Below, piece after piece: positions 1-10,500 of a DNA stretch of 30,668 nucleotides. A program made the position numbers and the translations under genes. The DNA is from Symbiodinium natans (lineage: Eukaryota; Sar; Dinophyceae; Suessiales; Symbiodiniaceae). The notes under the pieces are model-generated. The model saw only the letters and a list, made by a program, of their open reading frames with translations. It had not been told where the DNA came from and did not search any database. The stretch is from the NCBI GenBank assembly GCA_905221605.1, contig CAJNDS010000532.1, positions 87,501 to 118,168 of the forward strand, read 5' to 3'. How positions within the stretch are numbered: the first letter of the stretch is position 1; every line of letters starts with the position of its first letter.

Positions 1-121
1 CTAAACCCTAAACCCTAAACCCTAGGAAGCTTATTGGAAGCTTAGAATGGCAGTCTTTTTGTTGGGGCTCTTGGGCAACAGGTATGGAAAGGCCCGGGGT
101 CCAGGTGCCAGGGTCCAGGGC

Positions 122-473
122 CTAGGGTTTAGGGTTTTAGGGCTTAGGGTTGAGGGGGTTTTAGGGTTTTAGGGTTTTAGGGTTTTAGGGTTTTAGGGTT
201 TTAGGGTTTTAGGGTTTTAGGGTTTTAGGGTTTTAGGGTTTTAGGGTTTTAGGGTTTTAGGGTTTTAGGGTTTTAGGGTTTTAGGGTTTTAGGGTTTTAG
301 GGTTTTAGGGTTTTAGGGTTTTAGGGTTTTAGGGTTTTAGGGTTTTAGGGTTTTAGGGTTTTAGGGTTTTAGGGTTTTAGGGTTTTAGGGTTTTAGGGTT
401 TTAGGGTTTTAGGGTTTTAGGGTTTTAGGGTTTTAGTTTAGGGGTTTAGGGTTTTAGGGTTTTAGGGTTTTGA
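122..473 (+). repeat. Telomere-like array of the octamer TTTTAGGG
   Basis: About 35-40 nearly perfect copies of an eight-base variant, the telomere type of Chlamydomonas, while most other arrays here are seven-base TTTAGGG. Confidence 0.95.
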
Positions 474-675
474 CAAAGCACCCTGAACCCAGGAACCCGG
501 ACCTAGGGAAGGAAATAAGGGCACTACTTGGCATCCGAGATGTACCGTTGAACCCGAAAACCCCACAACCCTAGCTCGAAAACCACCCCCCTTCCCCCCC
601 CCCATCGCCAGCCCCCGCCCCCCACCTCCCCGGCCCTAAAGAAGAAAACTACGAACCCGTGCCGGGAACACAGGC

Positions 676-724
676 CTGATGCGATTGTAGTCGTTACCGC
701 AGGACACGACTTCAAACTTGTAGC
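676..724 (-). CDS. PRP22: PRP22 exon 30 (last in window)
   Basis: Encodes YKFEVVSCGNDYNRI plus a split R. The family has HKLDVVSCGKSTVRV at the start of the OB-fold domain. Acceptor CTCAG|G; a GC donor (GCCTGT) in phase 2 predicts at least one more exon left of the window. Confidence 0.92.
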
Positions 725-1470
725 CTGAGGCAGGGCTGAGGTTGTTGAAGGCTCTAGAGGTAGCGAGGTTGGCCCCCTTAAAGTCCTCTGAAAGATATTC
801 GTGAAATATGATCCTCTTAAAACCCAATAAGGGCAGAATATCCCAAGGGCCTACCCAGGTAGGGTTTGAGAAGCTTTGGGAGTTAAAGGTGTACGGCGTC
901 GGGAGGATTAGGGGTTGAGGTTTGGGAGGTGTAGGGCTTAAGCTGCTGTAAGACCCTAAACCCTAAACCCTAAACCCTAAACCCTAAACCCTAAACCCCG
1001 CAGCGTAAGCAACATCACAACTGCCTAAGGCTTGAGGCAGTCGGAAGACTGCGGGCTGAACAAGCATCTTGGGCGTAGGGTTTAGGGTTTAGGGTTTAGG
1101 GTTTAGGGGTTTAGGGGTTTAGGGGTTCAGGGGTTCAGGGGTTCAGGGTTCAGGGGTTCAGGGGTTCAGGGGTTTAGGGGTTTAGGGTTTAGGGTTTAGG
1201 GTTTAGGGTTTAGGCTTTGGGGCCCGTAGCTGGCGCTGTATTCTGTTTGCAGCCCGAGCGCCGGCCGCTCCAGGTGTTGTCAAGCACATTCAACACGGCA
1301 AGCCAGCCAGATTGTTTCTTTTTCCGATCTTGAAATATATTTGTCAGGGTTTTGGGGGTTCAGGCTTTTACAGCTTTTTATGCTGTAGGGTTTAGGGTGT
1401 TATTTCCCTCGTTGCTTGTTGTTCTTTCTTTCGTCGCTTTTCTCATAGTTGTGCCTCTGTGTGAGTGTGG

Positions 1471-1536
<66 letters not shown>

Positions 1537-4500
1537 ACGAGAGTGAGACTGAGTGAGTGACTGAGACTGAGATTGAGATTGAGACTGGGAGTGAGAGTCA
1601 GAGTCAGAGTGCGAGTGAGAGCGAGACTGAGACTGAGAGTGAGAGTAAGAGTGAGAGTGAAAGTGAGAGTAAGAGTGAGAATGAGACTGAGACTGAAAGA
1701 GAGAGAGAGAGAGAGTGAGAGTCAGAGTGAGAGTGAGAGTGTGTGCGCTTCTTTCACTTTTGGGGTTTAGGGTTTAGGGCTTGAAGGCTTAAGAGATATC
1801 GGGTATCGGGCTTAGGTTTAGGGCAGGGCTTCCAGGGAGCAAGGCCCAACAAACACAATTCAACTAGGGAACGCACACACACACACACACCAGTGAAACA
1901 ATAGAAGAAACCCTAAACCCTAAACCCTAAACCCTAAACCCCAAACCCCAAACCCCAAACCCCAAACCCCAAACCCCAAACCCCAAACCCCAAACAAACC
2001 CTAAACCCTAAACCCTACGGCACCTATTCTCAAGGCTCACCCCCCGAAGAGGCTGAGTCGTTGGCGGTCCATGAGTGTGATCAACTGCTTCCGCACGTCC
2101 TCCCGGGCACGAGATGCGTGGGGGTCGGGTTGTCGGCTTCTTAGGGTTTAGGGTTTAGGGTTTAGGGCGTAGGGCTTAGGGCTTAGCCTGCGTGACCAGG
2201 GGTTTGGGGCTTTGGGTTTAGGGAAAAAGATTCCCTCGAACCCCCTTTGCAAACCGCACACAGCCAATCCCAGGCAGCACCTAAAGGGTTTAGGGTTTAG
2301 GGTTTAGGGTTTGGGGTTTGGGGTTTGGGGTTTGGGGTTTGGGGTTTAGGGTTTGGGGTTTGGGGTTTGGGGTTTACAGGGCAAATTTTAAGTAGGGTAA
2401 ATATAGTTGCAATGGGCTAAACCTTACTTGCAAACCTTAAACCCCAAGCACAGTTCATGAGGGGTTTAGGGTTTAGGGTTTAGGGTTTAAGGTTTAGGGT
2501 TTAGGGTTTAGGGTTTGGGGTTTGGGGTTTAGGGTTTAGGGTTTAGGGTTTATGGTTTAGGGGTTTAGGGTTTAGGGTTTAGGGTTTAGGGTTTAGGGTT
2601 TAGGGTTTACGGTTTAGGGTTTAGGGTTTAGGGTTTAGGGTTTAGGGTTTAGGGTTTAGGGTTTAGGGTTTAGGGTGGGCACACGGAAACAAAGGGCCAG
2701 CTACGTAGCAGAGGCCCTCCAGACGGACCCCCCATCAGGAGAGTAAATGCCAGACCCGCAGACCCCTCCACCCAAATCCCTAATCCCTAAACCCTAAACC
2801 CTAAACCCTAAACCCTAAACCCCACTTAGAAGTAGGGAGATACTAATACCCCAAACCGGGTCATACCAAATCGGGTCATACCCTATTAGAACTACAGCTG
2901 CCCTACTTACAACTCTGCGCTGTAACTATCCATGAACCTCCCAGTGCTCATGAGCCCCAACACCCTAATTGTACCCTATAACCCCAAACTCTAAACCCTA
3001 AACCCTGAAGCCTAAACCCTGAATCCTAACTCTAAACCCTGTCCCCTAAACCCTAAACCCCGAACCCCAAACCCTAAACCCTAAAACCCTCAATCCTCAG
3101 CCCAGGCAACCCCAAAGCCAGCCTGCGAGCGCCGCAGGGCGCGGGCCTCGCAGATTGGAGGAGAAGAGACAAGCGCGCGCAGAGTGCATGGGGACTGTCA
3201 CGCAGGGTTCAGGGGTTAAAAGTAGGGATTAGGGTTGAGGGTTTAAGGTACTTATAAGTAGGGCTTATAGTGGGGTAAATTAAGGATTAGGGCTTCGGGT
3301 TTAGGGTACTTAAAATTACAAGTAGGGTCTTCAGTGGGTAACTATAGTTGCAATGGGATAAAACCTTTTTAGATGTACTTATGAACCCTAAACCCCAAAC
3401 CCGAAACCCTTTGACCCTAAATCTTGGCTGACCACTGCGCTTTAGGGCTTCGGGCATGGGGGCAGATGTCTGCGCCGCTTCAACCCCCAAAACAACCTTG
3501 CACCCTACATGCCTAACCCTGAACCTTACCTACATTCTCAACTGCAACTTCCAAAGCCCTAAACCCTAAAGCCCCCTAAAGCCCCCAACCCTAAAGCCCT
3601 GAGCCCTAAACCCTGAACCCTAAACCCTAGCCCTAAACCCTAAACCCGAAACCCGTTCTTAAGGAGCAGGTGGGGTTGGGCGGTGGCATTGGGGGTTCGG
3701 CCTACGCGCAATGCGTGCGACGCCAGCAGCAGGATGAGGTTAGGCCGGGGTTAAGGTTCAGGGGTTGAGGGGTTGGAAGGGATTGGGATTTAGGATTTAG
3801 GGTTTAGGGTTTCGGGTTTAGGGTTTAGGGCAAGTTCAAACCCAGCAAACCTCTGTCGCAAAGCCCAGGTCTCCGGCCTGGATAAAGTTCTCGTAGCACC
3901 AGGGGTTCGAGAACCGGTGGTGCGCCTTCGACAGCTTTGGGTTTAGGGTTTAGGGTTTAGGGTTTAGGGTTTAAGGTTGTGGGTTTCGGGTTTAGGGTCG
4001 CTTGCCTTCATTAAAGACAGAAGACCCAAAGCATAAAGCGCCAACATGCCCCAAAACCTCAACCCCTCAACCGTAAAGCCCAAAGCCCAAAACCCCATGA
4101 CCTCTGAAGCCCCAAACCACTCGGATTGCATGGTTTAAGGCGTCGAGTCTGACGGGCTGAAGGGGGTGCTGGGTTCACGAGTTCAGAGTTTAGGGCTTAG
4201 GGGGGGTGGGTTTAGGGTTTAGGGTTTAGGGTTTAGGGTTTAGGGTTTAGGGTTTAGGGTTTAGGGTTTAGGGTTTAGGGTTTAGGGTTTAGGGTTTAGG
4301 GTTTAGGGTTTTGGGTTTAGGGACCAGGCTTCACGGGCTTCGGGCTGTCGGCGTTTTTTGTCATGTTGGGGCTTCGGAGGGTTAGAGCTTCTGAGTTTTA
4401 TTGGGAGGCTAAGGCGCAGGCCCAGGTCTTGTACACTTCCAACAGCGTGCAGTGGTCACCTCAGAGAAGTTTTAGGGTTTCGGGTCTAGGGTTCAGGGTT

Positions 4501-7500
4501 TAGGGTTTTTGAGGTTTAGTCCAGCACGCTCGCAGCCAAGAACCCCTAAACCCTAAACCCTAAACCCTAAACCCTAAGCTTCCGACCCTCTGGCTGATGG
4601 AACTTGGACTTCTTCTGGTCGGCCAGTGCCTGTTCACGTCATCCCGGAGGTTCACGGATACTTGTACCCAGAACCCCGGGAAGATCCAAAAAATGGAACC
4701 CCCAAACAGTACCGTATACTACTATAGGGTCATTCTTAGGAGCCTTTAAGGGGATCTATTTTTTGGATCCTCCCAGGGGTTTGGGTAGGCAGGCTGAGAA
4801 GTAGCGGGTTTAGAGTTTAGGGTGTTTGGGGTTTTTAGGGTGTTTAGGGTGTTTAGGGTATTTGGAGTTTTAGGGTTTAGGGTTTAGGGTTTAGGGTTTA
4901 GGGTTTAGGGTTTAGGGTTTAGGGTTTAGGGTTTAGGGTTTAGGGTTACTGGAAGATGACCTTCTTGAGTGCACTGAGAGCCATACTTGTAAGAAAGTGC
5001 TCATGGACCTCCTTGTACGCAAGTACTCCCCCCCTAGTTAAGGCTATCTACGGAGAATCAAGCCCAATTAGGGTGATATAGCGCGGGGAGGATCCCAGGC
5101 AGGTACAGGGTGGGGCCCCCTTACTATACTAACTGTAGTTAAGGGACTTATAACCTAACTTAGGGTCCTTATAACCCAATTTAGGGCCCTTATAACTCTA
5201 CTTATAACTAGGGGGCCCCACCCTGTAGTATAGAGGGGAAGTTCCCTCTCCGACCTGCTTGTCCTTGGGCCGGTAGAAGACATTCTGCACGGAGAGCCTT
5301 AGCCCCACAGCAGGCAACCGTGTCTAACTCTTCGAAAAGTTGTCGGTTTAGGGTTTAGGGTTTGGGGTTTAGGGTCAACCCCAAAAACCCTAAACCCAAA
5401 CTACGCCACTTCACAAAACCTTGCAGATACAACCCCAAGCTCCCATACTGGCCCCCTGCAGCCTCCGACGCGTCCCAGACCAAGACTAAACCCCGAAGCC
5501 ACTGATTTCCCATCAAAGGCGGGCTGAAGACCATCGTTCATGGTTCCGACTAGGAGGGAACCCCCCAAGCAAAAACGCTAAGACTTGCATCTAAACAGGC
5601 CCTGTTGGGGGCAGCCAAAACTTGAAACCGACCCCAGCTGACCCCCCCGAGGACCCCAACAACCGCAACAGCAAGAAAAAAATGGTCACCCCAAACCCCA
5701 GCTGAAACTTAGGGAACCTAGAAAAAAAGAGAAGGGAACCCCTTTGGCCCTTTGGCCCCCTTTGGCCCCCTTTGGCCCCCTTCGGCTCCCCAAAACGTGG
5801 GCTGGCGGCATGGCCACAATGGTCATGATCTCATCGCTACACCTTTCGCGGAGACAGCGCAGCGACTTGGGGAACGCCGCGGGGTGCATCAGCGCGAAAG
5901 ATGCGTTGGGCACGAAGAATCCGGGAAAAGTCTGTTTAGGGTTGAGGGTCTGGGGCCCCGTTCTCTTAGCAGTCGTGGTAAGATTCAGAGGTTTATGAGG
6001 GGGTTTACGAAAATAGGGGACCCCTAATAGAGACCCGCACAAATAGTAGGATCCCCTTATCATAAGGACCCCAACAAGGCACCCCGTAATTTCGTAAACC
6101 CCCAGAAGGCTGAGGGCTCAGGACAGTTTAGGGTTTAGGGAGTGTCATTTTTGCCGGGGGGTGATCTCAAAGTACGAACTCACTATTGGGGTACCCCAGA
6201 CTGTCCCAGTACATGGCGCATGCGAAGCCACGAGAAGCACAGCGAATTCCTCCCTTGCCGAGCAAGGCATCTGCCAGGTTTGGTTCTGGTGGCAGCTCCA
6301 AGGCGGTGTGTTTAGCAACCTTGAAAAGCCCCTTCCCTAAACCCTAAACCCTAAACCCTAAACCCTAAACCCTAAACCCTAAACCCTAAACCCCTTGTCT
6401 TTCAAGAGTCAAGAGCTTCACCAACTTGGGCCAGTGTTCGCCGTCAACCACTTTGCCTTCGATGAGTGACTCTTTCAAGAGCCACACTGCCTGGCCCACA
6501 GCCCAAGGAAATTGAAGTTGAGACTTTCAGAATAAACTACCTTATAAGAAGCCCAAAAGTTGAAAAGTTGGGTTTTAGCCAGTAAGCACATGAGGTCCAA
6601 GTCCACCACCACAGAAGTGTCATCAGAGCCGGCGGTTTGGCAGACATGCCCTGTACGGAAGATTGAAAAGATCTAAAGAATGAGCCAGCCCCGCCGATGC
6701 AACAGTAGCATCAGCAGTCCTCCCCAACACAACTGGAACATAAAACGGGCTTCGGGTTTCATGGGGCTCCCTTTTAAAGAAACCCTTCGGGGAATTAAGG
6801 TTTAGGGTTTAGGGTTTCGGGTTTAGGGTGTTCAGGAGACTTCTGTGGGCAGAATCTTCGAGGAAGAGGGTTTAGGGTTTGGGGCCTATGGGGCTTGAGA
6901 TGAGTGTAATGCCAGCCACCCTGAAAGCCCTAGACCCCCTGGAACCCCTAAACGCTTGAAGGCCCCGAAGCAGCCCTGCAAAAAAACACTAAAACCCCCT
7001 GAGGCATGAACCTTGAACTCCAACACCCCAACACCCCAACACCCCAACACCCCAACACCCTAAACCCTAAACCCTAAACCCTAAACCCTAAACCCTAAAC
7101 CCTAAACCCTAAACCCTAAACCCTAAACCCTAAACCCCGTACTTTCGGAAACAAACATCCATATGGGCTTCTAGAGCTCAGTACAACCCCCTAACCCCAA
7201 ACCCCAGTAGGCCTGAGGTCGACGGACGTCAGGAGCATCTTCGATAGCGCCGGCTCCATCGGGAACCTGGCTTCTGAGGGCTCAGGCTTAGGGCTTAGGG
7301 TGTAGGGTTTAGGGTTTAGGGTTTAGGGTTTAGGGTTTAGGGTTTAGGGTTTAGGGTTTGGGTTTAGGGTTTAGGGTTTAGGGTTTAGGGTTTAGGGTTT
7401 AGGGTTTAGGGTTTAGGGTTTAGGGTTTAGGGTTTAGGGTTTAGGGTTTAGGGTTTAGGGTTTAGGGTTTAGGGTTTAGGGTTTAGGGTTTAGGGTTTAG

Positions 7501-10500
7501 GGTTTAGGGTTTAGGGTTTAGGGTTTAGGGTTTAGGGTTTAGGGTTTAGGGTTTAGGGTTTAGGGTTTAGGGTTTAGGGTTTAGGGTTTAGGGTTTAGGG
7601 TTTAGGGTTTAGGGTTTAGGGGGTTTAGGGTTCAGGGTTCAGGGTTTAGGGTATTGGGGTGTGAGGGGTCGGTGTGTAGATTTTGGGCTTTAGGGTTTGA
7701 GGGCATTGGGGTATTGGGGTTTAGGGTTTAGGGTTTAGGGTTTAGGGTTTAGGGTTTTGGCTTTGCAGGGTTTAGGGTTTGCAGGCCTGAGCGCAGCATC
7801 CTAAAACCCTTAAGCCATATCATAGCTCTTCAGCCTTAAAACCAGAACCTCAAATTCCTGATTCCACAGCCCTACGGCTCAGCGCCAAAACCCAAAACAG
7901 CTCGTAAACCCTAAACCCTAAGCCATAAACCCTAAACCCTAAACCCTAAACCCTCAACCCACCTAAAATCAAGCCTTAAGCCCGGAAGTCCAAACGCCCC
8001 AAAGCCCCCAACCCGAAAGCTGCAAACCCCAAAGCCCGGAAAACCCTGAACCCCCAAAACCCCGAACCTCGAAACCCTAAAGCCTTCGACAACCCTAAAC
8101 CCTAACCCTCAACCCTAAACCCCAAACCCTAAACCCTAAACCCCACTTCTTCTACTTCCTGGAAACGACACCCTAAACCCTAAACCATAAACCCTAAACC
8201 ATAAACCCTAAACCTTAAACCTTAAACCCCACGTCTTCTACTTCCAGGAGGCGAAGAAAAAAAAAGAGTGTCCTCCCTGCTCGCACTGTTTTGGGGGTCC
8301 CGGCTCCGCCATCTTTCGGCCTAAGTTTGTGAGCATGCCCTCGTCGTCCAGGGAGCCCAGCGTCCTCGGCTTAGGGTTTAAACCCTAAATCCTAAATCCT
8401 AAATCCTAGACCCTAAACCCTAAGCCCTAGACCTTAAACCCTATCCTTGTGGTTAGGAGTGTGGGGTGGAAGGCTTAGGGTTTAGGAGGTTGGCGTGCAG
8501 GGTTTGGAGATTGGGGCTGAAGCTGCATGCGCATGGCGAACCGGGCTTGGAAGTGTAGAGCGCAGGGCTAAGCGCAAGCTATTCCATCGAAAAGAAGGAC
8601 CCCGTGGCCGATGGGTTAATGAGGACCATCTAGGTTTGGGGTGTAGGGTTTAGGGCTTAGGCGCGAGGAAGTGGTCCAAACCACACCCGGCTTCAAGCAA
8701 GACTCTTTGGGGGTGCAGGGTTGATCACGCAAGCACCAGAGCAGCCCTAAACCCTAAACCCACAACCTTCAATCCTAAACCCTCAACCCTAAACCCCAAA
8801 CCCCAAATCCTAAACCCTAAACCCCACAACCAACCCTCAACCCTCAACCTAAACCCGAAACCGCAAGCCACTCAACTCCCAGGACGCGGGGCCACAGGGA
8901 CTCCAGGGCGTTGATCATGGTCTCCACTGGCCTCAGCTTTGTAGGGCTTTGCGGTTTTGAGGGTTGGGAGGCACGGGGGGGGGGGGGGGTTTAAGGTTGA
9001 GGGTTGAGGGTTTAGGGTTTAGGGCTCGGCTAACTCTGGCCTTTGTGGGCTGACTTTTGGATTGAGGGGTTAGGGGGTTAGGAATTTATTGCTTAGGGCA
9101 CAAGAAAACCCTGTTTAAAACCCCTACCTAGACCTGCCTTCCCTGAACCAGGCTACGAACCCCTCACCAATACAGTAGTACCACAATGGCGGATATAGTG
9201 AACATCCATGACGCCTTGTGGTGGTAGCTTAACTACTTCAAACCTTCAAGCCCTAAACCCTAAACCCCATACCCTACACCCTAAACCCTACACCCTGCAC
9301 CCTAAACCCTAAACCCTGAACCCTAAACCCCAGTCCCTAAACCCTAAACCCCAAACCCTAAACCCTGAACCCTAAACCCTAAACCCCATCTCTTATACCA
9401 CCTCGACAGCTCCCAGGCCCGGGCGGGGAGTCCATGAAGTCGAAACTGAGCATGTCCATGATGCCCATGGCCTGCGATTTAGGGTTTAGGGTTTCGGGTT
9501 TAGGGTGTAGGGTGTAGGGTGTAGGGTTTATAGGGTGAGGGTTCAGGGTTTAGGGTTTGGGTTTAGGGTTTAGGGTTTAGGGTGTTGGGTTCAGGGTTTA
9601 GGGTTGAGGGTTTCATCAAATACACTCCTCCCGGCAATGCCTTGAGGAGGAGCACGGTGTTGGAGAGATTCGTCCTCTGAATCTCTGGCACGGCCTGGTG
9701 CTGAGCGGATTTCGGATTTCGGTGTTATCAACCTAAACCCTAAGCCCTAGACCCTAAACCCTACACCCTACACCCTAAACCCTAAACCCGAAACCCTAAA
9801 CCCGAAACCCTAAACCCTAAGCCCTAAACCCAAACCCGAAGCGCAAACTACACCGCCACGCCTAAAGCGACAAACGCAAACCAACACAAGGACTTAGTCA
9901 ACATGCTAACAGATGGCTGCTCAAAATTTGAGCCGCTTCTTGGGCAACTGTCATAGTTTCGTTCATGCGTAGAAGACCCATAGAACCGCCCCAAAACAAA
10001 CATAATAATACACATGTATATATATATATATATATATACATCTTCATGTGCGCATACATACATATTACATATATATGTATGTATATATGTATATATATAG
10101 AAATATATATAATTAACACAAATAATCAACACAAATAAAAATACAAATAGATGTACCTATATATATATAGAGAGAGATTTTAAAAAATAAAAAAATAAAA
10201 ACAGTGTAGAACAAGAAGCACCTGTACATCCTAGACAAACCCCCTAAGTCTGTTGAAGCTCCAAAGCAACCCTAAACCCTAAACCCTACACCCTAAACCC
10301 TAAACCCTAAACCCTAAACCCTAAACCCTAAACCCTAAACCCTAAACCCTACACGCTAAGCCCTGACCCGAAGCTGGGCCCGGTGCGGTGGGAAGCATCT
10401 CGTTTCTGTAGGCCAGCTCTGTGTACAGGCCTGGGCATCTGGGGCTGGTGGGGTTTAGGGTTTAGGGTTTAGGGTTTAGGGTTTAGGGTTTAGGGTTTAG

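Noticed and set aside
1-470. Chromosome end (true telomere) at the left edge
   Set aside because: Telomere-like units of both orientations occur through the whole window, and PRP22 must continue past base 1, so this is interstitial repeat.
1573-1770. Arg/Glu-rich 65-residue protein
   Set aside because: Translation of a GAGAGT microsatellite.
2041-2139. Exon 29 as 99 nt with a GTGAGC donor
   Set aside because: It would add residues at both ends of DVRKQLITLMD that the family lacks and would not join exons 28 and 30 in phase.
2676-2760. Plus-strand exon YVAEALQTDPPSGE with AG and GT borders
   Set aside because: Opposite strand to all supported genes, no partner exon or family; chance borders are common here.
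4953-5000. Exon ALSALKKVIFQ resembling ADQKKAKF
   Set aside because: The true exon ALADQKKSKFHQPE is at 4587-4629 with correct phase on both sides; this piece is a diverged foldback arm.
5791-5934. Longer coding exon including FPGFFVPNASFALMHP upstream of exon 23
   Set aside because: The family alignment and phase after exon 22 (SVDL-R-CSDEI) fit only the acceptor at 5843-5844; the upstream open frame is intron.
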